Numbered from the stretch's first letter, positions 5,731-15,120 are shown. The stretch: DNA of 64,000 nt from Planctomycetia bacterium (GCA_015075005.1 JABTVC010000002.1:912259-976258); one strand, 5' to 3'. Numbers and translations are program-made. The notes: generated by a model from the letters alone, not told the origin.

Positions 5731-8544
5731 ATGCCCACATCTTATTCCCAAAACAGGAAGCCAGAACTATTATCCCCCGCGGGCAATATGGAGAGTTTTT
5801 TCGCTGCCATTGAAAATGGGGCTGATGCCGTTTATTTTGGCTTAGAAGAATTCAGCGCCCGTGCAGGCGCACAGAACTTTACCCTGGATAATGCCAGCAA
5901 GGCCATTGCCTGTGCCCACAGAAGGTCTGTTAAAGTTTATATCGCTTTAAATACCCTGCTGAAAACACACGAGCTGGAAAGGGTTGTCGACTTTTTAATT
6001 GCATTGGAAGAGCTGCAACCCGACGCCCTGATCCTCCAGGATCTGGGGCTTCTCAATTTACTGCAATCCCAATTCCCCCAATTTAACCTTCATGCCAGCA
6101 CCCAGATGGCCATTCACAATCTAGCCGGGGTAAAACAACTGGACAAGGCAGGATTTAAACGGGTTGTTCTGGCCAGGGAATTGTCAGTTGACGAAATGAA
6201 AAATATTTCCCGGAATTCATCGGTAGAGATAGAGGTCTTTATCCACGGGGCATTGTGTTATTCCTATTCAGGTTTGTGTTTTTTCAGCAGCATGATAGGC
6301 GGCAGGAGTGGAAACCGCGGGCGGTGCGCACAGCCATGCAGGATGTATTATAAAACTCCATCAGGCGAGGGAGGCTATCTTTTTTCTATGAAAGACCTTC
6401 TCGCCCTTCCCCAGATAACCGATCTCATGGCTGCCGGTGTCCATTCATTTAAGATAGAAGGCCGTATGAAATCTCCGGAATACGTAGCCGTAGTGACAGA
6501 TATCTATCGACAGGCAATCGATGGCAGGCTGTGCGATGAAGCCGGGGCAATCCGCAGGATAAAGACGGTATTTAGCCGGGAAACAACGCATGCATACCTG
6601 TTTCAGGAAAGTTATCAGCAGACTGAAAGAGATACACATAATAAAGGTGCTCACCATCAAGCGAAAAACAACTTTTCATTCTCTCCTCATGTAAGAGGGG
6701 AAGAAGGGGTGGTTAAAAATTCCCCACAGGTTTCAGATAAGGTAACAACTTACTCCCACCCTTGCCCTCCCCCATCAAGGGGAAGGAAATATGCTGGTAA
6801 TAAGTGTTCCCCGCCCCTGGTGGGAGGGGTTAGGGGAGGGGGTGAACTGTTGCCGGATAAGATTGAGCAATTACCAGAGGATAATCAAGTCAAGGCCGCA
6901 GATATGATTAATCCGGCATATCCTGCAAACATAGGGTCGTATGCAGGAGAGGTAATAAAGTCTGAGAAGGGTCACATAGTAATAAAGGCTGATGCTGATA
7001 TTGGTGTAAGAGATTTGTTACAGGTATTTGAACAAGTTTCGGCAAAACCCACCTTGCTGCATGTTAAGAAAATGAAGATGCGGGGGAAAAAGGTGTTTGG
7101 TATCAAGTGCGGCGATGTCGCTGCTATCGATACTGATCAACAATTTAGGGCAGGTGCAACGCTCTATATAATTTCTTCCCAAAAGATCAATGAAGTATTT
7201 ACCCCAAAAATTCCTAAAAAACTCATACCCACAAAGATATCTGTGGATTTGAATATTAAGGTAAGGTCCGATGTTATAAGAATAAGAAGCGCAATCAAGG
7301 AATTTTCATTTGTCAAAGATTATCCTGTGAAACTGGAGAAGGGAATGAACCGGGTAATTGGAGAAGAGCAGATAAGAGAGGTCTTTTCTCGCCTGGGTGA
7401 GACACCATTTGAGTTGGCGGGTATTCATGCAGAAATTTGTGAAAAGGTATTTGTTCCATTAAGTCTATTAAATGAAATCAGAAGAGATTATTTCAAAAAC
7501 CTTTGGGACGTATGGCAAAAGGAGAGGGCATATCGGTGTAAAGAAATAAAGAAATGGGTGAAGGGAACACGTAGTGAATTGAGCAATGCTGATCATAAAT
7601 TTTCAGCAGGAAATGTTTCTGCGGAGGGGTATCGGCTGTCCGTGAAAATAGATAAGTTACCTTATTTGAACACTATTTCCTTAGAAAAGATGTATAAGGT
7701 ATACATTGTCCTGACAGATGAAATTATCAGAAACCTCACAAAGAAGGCCGAAGGCATCTCCCCTTCATCTCCCCATTCGCAAGGATGGGACAAGACGGGT
7801 GTCGATTTATCCCCAGATAAAACCGTTACCCCCTTTATGAGGGAGAATGACTCTGTTCATATATTATTAAAGATAAAAGACAAGGTTGTTTTCTCTTTGC
7901 CCGTCATTATGAGAGATAATGGGTGTGGATTTGAAGCGTATGCATATTTTAAAAAAGCCGTGCAGGCATTGATGGCCCGGAATTTTCGACAATTCCAGAT
8001 TTCCAATCTGGGCGCCATGGGTTTATTTGAGGGAGAGGACGTGCTCTTGTATGCCGACTATCCCTTGTATTGTCTGAATCCGCTTTCAGCAATGCAATTG
8101 AGGAAATGGGGATTTACCAGATATACCTTGTCCCCGGAGGATGACAAAGAGAATCTCCGGACACTGTTTTCTGCGGATGCGGATATGATCGTGTATCAGG
8201 ATAGCCCGCTCTTTACTTCTGAGACCTGTGTGTGGGCGAATATGAAAAAAAGGTGTCCAAGAATAAATCAGTGTAGTTTCAAACAGCTCATGGTAGAAAA
8301 TGAGTATGGCGACCGGTTTGTTGCCATGAATGACCGGTGTAAGACGGTGGTTATTGGCGAAAGACCATTCTCTATTCTCCATCTTGTCCCAAAACTCCTT
8401 GATGCCGGACAGAGGGATTTTAGGATCGATCTCTGTTACCGGGATTATACGTCGGAAATGATAGCGGGCATATTCTCTGGCATTCAAAACAGTACCACCA
8501 TGAAATATTCAACAATAGGAAATTATGAACGGGGATTACTCTAG
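5731..8544 (+). CDS. Peptidase U32 family protein (RlhA/YrrO-like) with repeat insertions
   Basis: 937 residues, longer than the roughly 650-840 residues usual for this family. The N-terminal half is the U32 barrel: KPELLSPAGNMESFFAAIENGADAVYFG at the start and the family signature EVFIHGALCYSYSGLCFFS near residue 170-190, with the Cys-rich RCAQPCRMYY following (iron-sulfur ligands in RlhA-type members). The C-terminal half resembles the DUF3656 extension of rRNA-hydroxylase-type U32 proteins. Residues about 315-373 and about 676-707 are Pro/Gly/Ser-rich, unlike either flank; at the DNA level they are runs of C and G from dispersed repeats (see repeat entries). E. coli RlhA hydroxylates 23S rRNA and YhbU/V act in ubiquinone synthesis; which role applies here cannot be told. 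A REP-like palindrome precedes the ATG. Confidence 0.8.
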   Translation: MPTSYSQNRKPELLSPAGNMESFFAAIENGADAVYFGLEEFSARAGAQNFTLDNASKAIACAHRRSVKVYIALNTLLKTHELERVVDFLIALEELQPDALILQDLGLLNLLQSQFPQFNLHASTQMAIHNLAGVKQLDKAGFKRVVLARELSVDEMKNISRNSSVEIEVFIHGALCYSYSGLCFFSSMIGGRSGNRGRCAQPCRMYYKTPSGEGGYLFSMKDLLALPQITDLMAAGVHSFKIEGRMKSPEYVAVVTDIYRQAIDGRLCDEAGAIRRIKTVFSRETTHAYLFQESYQQTERDTHNKGAHHQAKNNFSFSPHVRGEEGVVKNSPQVSDKVTTYSHPCPPPSRGRKYAGNKCSPPLVGGVRGGGELLPDKIEQLPEDNQVKAADMINPAYPANIGSYAGEVIKSEKGHIVIKADADIGVRDLLQVFEQVSAKPTLLHVKKMKMRGKKVFGIKCGDVAAIDTDQQFRAGATLYIISSQKINEVFTPKIPKKLIPTKISVDLNIKVRSDVIRIRSAIKEFSFVKDYPVKLEKGMNRVIGEEQIREVFSRLGETPFELAGIHAEICEKVFVPLSLLNEIRRDYFKNLWDVWQKERAYRCKEIKKWVKGTRSELSNADHKFSAGNVSAEGYRLSVKIDKLPYLNTISLEKMYKVYIVLTDEIIRNLTKKAEGISPSSPHSQGWDKTGVDLSPDKTVTPFMRENDSVHILLKIKDKVVFSLPVIMRDNGCGFEAYAYFKKAVQALMARNFRQFQISNLGAMGLFEGEDVLLYADYPLYCLNPLSAMQLRKWGFTRYTLSPEDDKENLRTLFSADADMIVYQDSPLFTSETCVWANMKKRCPRINQCSFKQLMVENEYGDRFVAMNDRCKTVVIGERPFSILHLVPKLLDAGQRDFRIDLCYRDYTSEMIAGIFSGIQNSTTMKYSTIGNYERGLL
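6675..6850 (+). repeat. Repeat-derived in-frame insertion in the U32 gene
   Basis: Three C/G-run palindromic units follow one another: CTCCTCATGTAAGAGGGG (about 6683-6700), CCCTCCCCCATCAAGGGGA (about 6765-6783) and CCCCTGGTGGGAGGGGTTAG (about 6813-6832). They are translated as SPHVRGEEG, PCPPPSRGR and SPPLVGGVRGGG. The units resemble the intergenic element at 5585-5640. The frame is kept through all of them. Confidence 0.65.
7756..7850 (+). repeat. Second repeat-like insertion in the U32 gene
   Basis: The stretch coding for SPSSPHSQGWDKTGVD and SPDKTVTPFMREN has CTCCCCTTCATCTCCCC and CCCCCTTTATGAGGGAG runs, like the first insertion and unlike the AT-rich flanking codons. It also preserves the frame. 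Confidence 0.45.
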
Positions 8545-8619
8545 CACGCATTGACAAAATAACCATGGGCAATCTCGACTTTTTTACTTTTGGCAGATAA
8601 GTTTTCACCCATAAAAAAC

Positions 8620-8647
8620 TTGACATTATTTGACTAGTATTTACAAT
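8620..8647 (+). promoter_or_regulatory. Sigma-70-type promoter for the GIY-YIG cassette gene
   Basis: TTGACA (8620-8625), a 16-bp spacer and TACAAT (8642-8647). Transcription would start near 8654, which rules out the longer reading that begins at a TTG at 8630 and supports the ATG at 8675. Confidence 0.6.
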
Positions 8648-8674
8648 GGCGGCAAGCTGTCAGTAAACTTTATT

Positions 8675-9535
8675 ATGCGGAGTGAACCAGTGCCGAGTGC
8701 AACTATAAAGATGTTCCTCGTCCACGGCGATCCGAAGCGGCTTCGCACCGCAGAGTTGTCGAACTGGACGGGCAAAGCAGTTGCCGGACCGAGAAGCGAA
8801 TTTGACGGTGTTCTGGCGCGCGATGAGGCTAACAAGTCCGGCATCTACTTTTTGACCGGAACGGATACCGAAACAGGCAAGCCCGCGATTTACGTCGGCG
8901 AGGCAGAGAACATACGGGACCGAATCAAAACGCACCTGGGAAAGGACTTCTGGAATCAGGTCGTCTATTTTATCAGCAAGGACGACAATCTGACCAAGGC
9001 GCATATTCGCTACTTGGAGGGCAAGCTAATAGATAGGGCACAGCAAGCGGGTAGAGCAGTTGTGACCAATGGCCAGAGTAGCGGCGGTCGACTTCCGGAG
9101 TCTGACCGTGAGGACATGGACATATTTCTGGAAAAGGTCAACCAGCTGCTGCCAGTTCTTGGGATCGAGCTGCTCGTTCCGGCGTCTTCAAGGGCAGAAG
9201 GCGATCACGAAAAACGCATTCTCTATTGCGACATCAAGACCATCCGCGCCGTTGGCCATCTTTCGCCGAATGGCCTCGTCGTGTTGAAGGACTCCCAAGC
9301 CGTGCCGGTGGAGCGGGCGTCAACGCAGAAATATCCGTGGCCGCACAATATGCGTGAACGGCTGAAAGAGGAAGGATCGTTGGTTGTTCAGCCCGACTGC
9401 CTTTTGTTTGCGCGCGACGTGGAGTTTTCGAGCCCCAGCGCGGCTGCTGCGGTGATCCACGGCGGGCATGCAAATGGTCTGACCTCATGGAAAGACAATC
9501 AAGGGAAGACATTGAAGGAGATCGAGGCCATATAA
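8675..9535 (+). CDS. GIY-YIG nuclease family protein (integron cassette)
   Basis: 286 residues from the ATG at 8675. An open frame reaches back to a TTG at 8630, but the promoter at 8620-8647 lies over it. The GIY-YIG core lies at about residues 53-110: SGIYFLTG, then AIYVGEAENIRDRIKTHL (YVG motif followed by the conserved Arg), and the Glu of LEGKLIDRAQQAG. The C-terminal part resembles the DUF4357-type extension often joined to such nucleases. GC content is clearly above that of flanking core genes. The TAA (9533-9535) sits inside the left end of an attC site (9530-9628), the normal layout of an integron gene cassette. Probably a DNA-cleaving accessory or defence protein; the target is unknown. 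Confidence 0.8.
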   Translation: MRSEPVPSATIKMFLVHGDPKRLRTAELSNWTGKAVAGPRSEFDGVLARDEANKSGIYFLTGTDTETGKPAIYVGEAENIRDRIKTHLGKDFWNQVVYFISKDDNLTKAHIRYLEGKLIDRAQQAGRAVVTNGQSSGGRLPESDREDMDIFLEKVNQLLPVLGIELLVPASSRAEGDHEKRILYCDIKTIRAVGHLSPNGLVVLKDSQAVPVERASTQKYPWPHNMRERLKEEGSLVVQPDCLLFARDVEFSSPSAAAAVIHGGHANGLTSWKDNQGKTLKEIEAI

Positions 9536-9628
9536 CAGCAGCTTGCACCAGACAATCGCGTCCATCACGCTCCTGGCGTGCACCAGGCCAGCGCCAGCCG
9601 CACTTGCTGGTGAAGCTAAGCGTTGGGC
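9530..9628 (+). other. Integron attC site 1
   Basis: The right core is GTTGGGC (9622-9628, GTTRRRY consensus). The left end is ATATAAC (9530-9536, a weak RYYYAAC). Inner arms AGCTTGCACCAG (9540-9551) and CTTGCTGGTGAAGCT (9603-9617) pair with a small bulge, as attC sites do. The length of 99 bp is within the known range, and the upstream stop codon overlaps the left box. Confidence 0.75.
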
Positions 9629-9666
9629 GCCTATTACAAGAGCAACGACTCAAAGAATAAAATTGT

Positions 9667-10294
9667 ATGACAATATTGACCGTCGTAACATCTCTGGCTG
9701 AGATTGCACGGTGTCAGACGCAATTTGAGAGGATGTATTCGACAAGCATTGCCACAGTATGGCTTTCGATCTCTCCACCGCAACGCATGGTGGTATAAGA
9801 AATCAGCGAGTGAATTATGATTCTTCGGGCAGAATGCCTATTTGGTTTGCACACGATGTTGTTTCAGCCGGGCCAAACAAGCCGCAGCGACACTGGAATG
9901 TTTTCGGCCTACAACCTCTTCGGCCACAGCTTGAATGGAACGTGATTACTGTCGAGATCAACATTCGGCTATCTGGCCCTCCTGCTCAAGTTGGAGGGCC
10001 TATGGCAAAGATAGTCAGGGGCAATGCTGTATTATCCATCGAGGCAAACTTGGAGGTACCTACCGCGGATGTCGGATACCTTTCCTGAATGAGTACAGGT
10101 ATCCGGCCAACAGGAGTCTCTATAAGCGTGCGCCGCTGGTATACCAAATCGATCCGCTTCCAAATGTAGAAACGGCGATCCTTGTGGGTTGTTTTGAACC
10201 CTGCAAGAATTTGGTAGCAGACCTAGACTACTTCGTGAATCAAGTTAACATATTCAAGCAAGCTCACCCAGGGGGCTGCGACGGTAATGATTAG
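9667..10294 (+). pseudogene. Frameshifted cassette gene of unknown function (copy A)
   Basis: It begins MTILTVVTSLAEIARCQTQF and then loses frame: relative to the second copy at 17576 there is a 1-base insertion near 9735 and a 2-base loss near 9763. The sequence then continues as FDLSTATHGGIRNQRVNYDS and later, in a third frame, as GKDSQGQCCIIHRGKLGG followed by a tail ending GGCDGND at 10294. The D.QG...HRGK.GG pattern resembles a domain seen beside HNH and restriction-type nucleases, a weak similarity that I do not rely on. The first 330 bp, including the upstream GTTGGGCGCCTATTACAAG cassette boundary, are almost identical to 17531-17857, so the same cassette is present twice. An IS110-type element begins directly after the stop. 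Confidence 0.6.
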
Positions 10295-12297
10295 GGGGCA
10301 CAAAGGAGAGGCACAAAGGGGTCACCCATTAGAAGGCTTTTGTCAAGCGAAAAAGATTCTCCATAGCAAAAAATCGCAGATTTTTTGCCTTATCAAATGA
10401 AAAATTATAATGTCCAAAAGCATCTATCCCAATGACCGCACCCGTATTTTCAGATTTTTTAGTTACGGATTATAGAAATCCGCACCAGTCACCCATCCGG
10501 TTCAAGGCATTGTTTCGAGGTCGTATTTTGTGATCGATGAGGACGTGCCCCTGATGAATTATCTGCCCCAGAAAATCGTTGGTGCCATGCTGTGTCCAAT
10601 TGTTTGTCACAAACCTGTGGCTCTACGGCCAACCCTTTGTGGCTCGCAGCATAGGCGGACTTTGATGATAATGCCTTTCAGACTCCGTTTTATGAATGGA
10701 ACAGTTTCCCAATCACATCTCATGGATTGATTACCAACCCTTATACCGGTTTACTGTCCCATTCTTTCACTCCTTTACATACCTCTGCTTCCCTCTTCCT
10801 TCATCTCTTTGATCCTGCACTCCTCTCTTCTTGCACTTTTTCCTTTGCCTTTGCTCCTCACATACTCCCTCGTTAAACATATCTTTTTTTCGGGTGTTGA
10901 ATAACCCATGAATGGCTTTTTCAATCTGCTTTTAACCGATTTCTTTTAACAGGAAAATCTTTCACCACCTCCTCTCTTCCCCATTCCTGATAAAAGTATC
11001 ATTGCTCTTTTTTCCCTTACTCCTTTCTCTGGTGAGTGGAACAGTTTCCATGTTGTTTGGGTTTTATAAACCACTTTGTACCTCTTTGGTTCCCTGCTCC
11101 ACCCACCGTTCTATTGAAATAATTTCTTGGGATCAAATGGCTTTTGGTCTTTTATGATAAAGTAACACGCCCTGGCTATCTTGTTACTCAATGCCTTGAT
11201 TGCTACGATTTTGTTCGTCTTCGATGCCTTGCGTTGATACCATTTTCTGGCGGGTTCACTATATCTCACCATAAAATTTGCCGCTTCTACATACGCCCAT
11301 GCCAAATACTTCCCGTTCGTTCTTTTGTTTCTCCTCTTCTTCCCGTTTGATACCTTCTTGGACGATACACACAATACAATATGAATAGTCTGATACCGTG
11401 GAAACCGGTTGATATCCGGTCTCAAAGCATGATCGTTATCCCTAATATCTTGCCTATCCCCGGCACGTGAGCAGTTCTTCATACGGATATCGTAATTTTA
11501 CCTCTTTCAGTACGGCCTTTTCTATCCGGTCTATCTGTTCATGGAAAAAGTCTATGACTGCCTTGTCGCTCTGCACTGCCATTTTGTGGTGTTCATCCGT
11601 TAACTGCTCGTTTATTTTTCTTCGCTCAGTCTCTTCGCATCGTTGACATTCACTTTTCTTCCGGTATTGCGATTCACCATGCTTTGCAGGCTTAATATGT
11701 GCATAAATCCTGTGCCGTACCAACATCGTTCGCTTTCTCAATAAATCCCTTACTGGCCGTGTTCTTTCGGATAGATATAGCCTTCCGGCAGTATACCTAA
11801 TCGCAGCAGATGTGCCAGCCAATAGGAATCCACGTATCATCCGTATACTTCATGCCAGTACTGCTGCATTTCCGCAGGATTGGCCAGGTGTACTTTGTAT
11901 TTCGCCTCCTGTAATCCGTCCACCAACCAATACCAGTTGTACGTCGACTCTACCACGATCCCTTGTATCTCCTTCTTAAACGGCTTCAATTCCTTTAATA
12001 TCACGCCAAGGTCATTGGGGAGTTTCTTCCCAAATATCCGACTGTCTTTCTTATCTATCACCCCTATATAACTATTATCCGAATGTAAATCTATTCCTAC
12101 ATAATAACTCATACTTGCTCCTCCTGTTCATCAGCTTTAACAGTTTATTTCACGATGCCTTTATGATACCATTTGGCATCCGATTGTTAAGGAGCCTTCT
12201 ATATGATTATCACATCTTAAATAATAAATATTGATATTTTCTATTGCGTTATTATATGGATTTCTCACCAATTATTTAAGATTTAAGACGCGACCTT
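10295..12297 (-). mobile_element. IS110-family element, copy A (degraded)
   Basis: A unit of about 2.0 kb that recurs, shortened, at 15390-16868. It starts at GGGGCACAAAGG...GGTCACCCATTAGAAGG and ends at TTTAAGACGCGACC. There are no terminal inverted repeats, as expected for IS110. The transposase lies at 11111-12112. The roughly 800 bp between 10295 and 11110 have no coding frame of note. The 185 bp between the transposase start and the right edge (12113-12297) are also non-coding; in IS110-type elements such a flank can encode a guide (bridge) RNA, which I cannot confirm here. Confidence 0.7.
11111..12112 (-). pseudogene. IS110-family transposase, frameshifted
   Basis: Three overlapping frames make up one transposase of about 330 residues. 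11837-12112 gives the DEDD N-terminus MSYYVGIDLHSDNSYIGV with the second acidic residue in VVESTYNWYWLVDG. 11454-11840 gives the middle (DLLRKRTMLVRHR ... SDKAVIDFFHEQIDRIEK). 11111-11482 gives the IS116/IS110/IS902 C-terminal part (KYLAWAYVEAANFMVRYSEP and KALSNKIARACYFI). Frame breaks lie near 11838 and 11470. The conserved Ser region is scrambled between the frames. Not functional as read. Confidence 0.8.
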
Positions 12298-12972
12298 CAT
12301 CCTCACAAAAAGTCTTCGGGAAAAAAGGAGTTCTTTGTTCATGTCAATGTGATCTCGGATCTCTTCAAGAAGAAATTTCTGGATTATCTCAAAGAGGCGT
12401 ATCGCAAAGGTGAAATGAAATTCGTTGGGAAGGTTGAATATTTACGGGCAGGGCAAGAGTTTCAAGCCTTTTTGAATACCCTTTACCACAGGAAATGGAT
12501 TACCTATTGCAAGAGGCCATTTGGCGGCCCGGAACAAGTCCTTGAGTACCTGGGAAGATATACGCATCGGGTAGCCATCTCCAATGAACGCATCGTAAAG
12601 ATGGATGACGGCACGGTGACGTTTCGTTACCGTGATTACCGGGATGGTAATCAGGTGAAGCAGATGAGTTTAGAAGCCTTTGAGTTTATACGAAGGTTCT
12701 TGCTGCATATTCTCCCTGATAATTTTGTGAAGATCAGATATTATGGTTTGTTCAACAACCGGAATCGGAAGGCAAAGATAAGGCTCTGTAAGGAGGTACT
12801 CGGTGCTTACACCGGTGACGAGCAAGAATTAACTGCACCAGAGAGCTGGGAAGAATTATTTGCCAGGCTTACCGGGATTGATCCCCGTATATGCCCTTGT
12901 TGTGGAAAAGGCAGGATGGTGAGGATGGAAACATTACTCCCCCTCATTCATGCACCTCCCGGGAAGGGGTAA
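12298..12972 (+). pseudogene. IS91-family (Y2/HUH) transposase, C-terminal half
   Basis: The open frame starts abruptly at the edge of IS110 copy A and runs through FFVHVNVISDLFKKKFLDYL, ITYCKRPFGGPEQVLEYLGR, YTHRVAISNERIV and ends with a Cys motif CPCCGKG. These are typical of the second half of IS91/IS801-type rolling-circle transposases, including the EYLGRYTHR helix. The N-terminal zinc ribbon and HUH histidines are missing, lost when the IS110 unit inserted or by deletion. IS91-type elements can mobilise adjacent DNA, which is relevant next to a cassette array. The 230 bp after the stop (12973-13203) hold no clear gene. Confidence 0.85.
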
Positions 12973-13203
12973 TTTCTGTCTTGATTTATCCTGTAGAGAA
13001 GTGTATTTTACCGTACCAAGGGGAGAAGTACGCCCTTTTTAAGCAAATATCCCTAAAAATACCTGGATTTTTAAAATATCTCTGGAAAAACATGCTGTTC
13101 CCGAAGGCATTATTGACAAATATCAACTACAGAAGTAACAAAAACAGTATTTTACCTAGAAGCCGTATGATTGAATCCCCATAGTGTGGGGGGCAGCGGC
13201 TTC

Positions 13204-13337
13204 GTTCAACGGTATTTTATCCGCAATTGAGCTTGCGAAGAGGAAATTATAGGTTTCTTTCCTTTTCTCAGATTCAGATAAAACCGGTACGGCATTATTA
13301 TTCTGCTCAACTACGGATAAAATACTTAATGTTGGGC
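13204..13337 (+). other. Integron attC site 2
   Basis: The left box is GTTCAAC (13204-13210, RYYYAAC); the right core is GTTGGGC (13331-13337, GTTRRRY). Inner arms GTATTTTATCCG (13212-13223) and CGGATAAAATAC (13314-13325) are perfectly complementary. AATTGAGC (13225-13232) faces GCTCAACT (13304-13311). The length of 134 bp resembles the long VCR-type sites. The gene that belonged to this attC has been replaced by the IS91 remnant. Confidence 0.85.
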
Positions 13338-13375
13338 GTAACAAAAAAGACAAACACAGGTATTTACAAAACATT

Positions 13376-14068
13376 ATGTCATGTTCAAAGGCCAGGATTA
13401 ATCCTAGCGATACTACAAAATTGAGGTTATTTGCCGACTCTGGAGGGTATTGTCAGAATCCCTCATGTCTTCGACCACTTTTTAAAGATATTGTAGACGA
13501 TACAATACATATTGCAGAAATGGCGCATGTTATTTCTGCTGCCAACGATGGACCTAGGGCAGACTCGGGCAAAACTAACGAGGAAAAAGCAGCTTATTCA
13601 AACCTTATCCTTCTTTGTCCTTCTTGCCATACAGAGATCGATAAAGCAGATAAACATTACCCAGAGGTATTAGTTCAAACATGGAAGGCGGAACATAAAG
13701 ATCGGATACAGAAAATATTTGGTATTATCAAATGCCAAGATAGAAGTTCTGCTAGACGAATAGCGCAAAGATTTCTTCGCGAAAATAAAGTCATTTTTGA
13801 CGAATATGGCCCTATGAGTGAAGATAGATTTAACCCAGAGAGTTCATTGCCCAAACTATGGTCTATTAAAATTTAGAAACTATTATTCTAACAACAATAA
13901 ACTTATTTCACTCTGTGATGTGAACGAAAACTTGCTGATTGACAGGAGATGCTTATTCTTGAACATTTTCGGCAACATGTTGCTGATCTTGAAGCGAGGC
14001 ATGTTTCACGATTAGATGTTTGTGGAAAAATGTTCCCACCCGAAATGAGCGATATTTTTGTGGACTAA
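13376..14068 (+). pseudogene. HNH endonuclease, C-terminal part frameshifted (cassette)
   Basis: The first 166 residues are intact: a zinc-binding HNH domain with YCQNPSCLRPLF, IAEMAHVISAANDGPRADSG and NLILLCPSCHTEIDK, then AQRFLRENKVIFDEYGPMS. The frame stops at 13874. The expected continuation is seen as KFRNYYSNNNKLISLCDVNE in a neighbouring frame to about 13950 and as LILEHFRQHVADLEARH ... KMFPPEMSDIFVD back in the first frame, ending at 14068. Two indels (near 13870 and 13950) would restore one protein of about 230 residues. It is the first gene of a three-gene cassette, 38 bp after attC site 2. HNH domains of this subtype cut DNA and occur in anti-phage effectors. Confidence 0.7.
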
Positions 14069-14072
14069 ACCA

Positions 14073-14729
14073 ATGGCTAGAAACGATGAATGGACAGCCG
14101 GATGGACGGCAGAAAAATTACATGGTCATAGTGAAGTTCTATCAACTGAGCCAATAACAGGAAATGCACTCAAAATCAAAACAAAGAAAAGTAAAGGTTT
14201 GATATTAATCGCTACTTTGTCAGTTGATACTGTGCGGAAAGATGATTTTGCAGAGGTGTATTTAAGTAAAGATGTTGTTTTCGCCATGAACGTGCCCAAA
14301 AATGCAGTTTATTATAAATCGGCAATCAGATTCGCAGAAAATAAATCTTTCGGCATAGGTGGTCTTAGTGATTTATTCGCAGCACTTAACGGAAATTCTT
14401 ACCGCCAATATCTTTCAAAAGAGACACGGTTTGTCTTGAGAGGATTGGAACAACACACCAAGGTGAGTAGCGTAAATCGAATTACTAATCGTCTATACGA
14501 AGTAAGTAGACATGGGTTAGAGCCAATTAGAATATTAGCACTGAATGAATATGATCTGACTGCTGATGCAGTCAGATCAGGAATAGAAAACCATGGAAAA
14601 TGTAGCATTATTTTAACGTCAAATCCCAACTGCCGGCCATCTGACGAGTCAATTAGGGCGGCAGATAGTGCTGGTGCTAAAGTGCTTAAATGGGGCGAAA
14701 TGTTAGGCGCATTGAATTATGCGAAATAG
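14073..14729 (+). CDS. Unknown protein of the HNH/NTase cassette
   Basis: 218 residues from the ATG at 14073 (an open frame continues 5 codons upstream to a TTG). I do not recognise the family. It is soluble, with no signal peptide, and has alternating strands and helices (KGLILIATLSVD, DVVFAMNVPKNAVYYKSAIRF, LEPIRILALNEYDLTADAV) and a C-terminal block CSIILTSNPNCRP...AGAKVLKWGEMLGALN that looks like a Rossmann-type strand-turn-helix. The start lies 4 bp after the restored stop of the HNH gene, and the end overlaps the nucleotidyltransferase start by 11 bp, so all three genes form one operon within one cassette. Could be an effector, sensor or antitoxin; none is shown. Confidence 0.7.
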   Translation: MARNDEWTAGWTAEKLHGHSEVLSTEPITGNALKIKTKKSKGLILIATLSVDTVRKDDFAEVYLSKDVVFAMNVPKNAVYYKSAIRFAENKSFGIGGLSDLFAALNGNSYRQYLSKETRFVLRGLEQHTKVSSVNRITNRLYEVSRHGLEPIRILALNEYDLTADAVRSGIENHGKCSIILTSNPNCRPSDESIRAADSAGAKVLKWGEMLGALNYAK

Positions 14730-15057
14730 GGAACTTGTCGACATCATTGTATCACGGCTACTTGCTATTCAAAATTCATGGCCAATGGTCCAAATATACT
14801 TGTTCGGATCAATCCTAAAAGTAAAAGAACCCTATTCTGACATAGATATATTAGTTGTTTCAACCTCAGAAAGAGTCCCTCGTCAACTTCGCAATGCAAT
14901 AGAACTTCTGAATGAGTTCCATCCTGTTGATATTTTATTCATGAATATTAATGAGGAAAAACAGTTTATGTTCATTAAAGAACAAGAGGCTGTTTCAGTG
15001 CATAAAATTGCCCAAGAAAACGCTGCACTTGGATTGCCGAAACAACTCGGCAACTAG
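14719..15057 (+). CDS. Minimal nucleotidyltransferase (MNT-like), cassette gene
   Basis: 112 residues. The motif LFGSILKVKEPYSDIDILVV is a complete G-S-x(n)-D-x-D nucleotidyltransferase core, and HPVDILFM supplies a third acidic position. This is the size and pattern of MNT-type proteins, which in MNT-HEPN modules act as antitoxins by AMPylation. No HEPN motif is evident in the partner genes here. The gene overlaps the upstream unknown gene by 11 bp, and its last 16 codons lie inside attC site 3. Confidence 0.8.
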   Translation: MRNRELVDIIVSRLLAIQNSWPMVQIYLFGSILKVKEPYSDIDILVVSTSERVPRQLRNAIELLNEFHPVDILFMNINEEKQFMFIKEQEAVSVHKIAQENAALGLPKQLGN

Positions 15058-15074
15058 TGAGCTTACCGTTAGGC
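15010..15074 (+). other. Integron attC site 3
   Basis: The left box is GCCCAAG (15010-15016) and the right core is GTTAGGC (15068-15074, GTTRRRY). The centre is a perfect hairpin TTGCCGA/TCGGCAA (15034-15040 and 15047-15053), and ACGCTGCACT faces AGTGAGCT outside it. The length of 65 bp is typical of short attC sites. It overlaps the 3' end of the nucleotidyltransferase gene. Confidence 0.75.
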
Positions 15075-15120
15075 GCCTGATGTTTCTACTGACACCAATA
15101 AACCTCCTACATTCGAGCCA

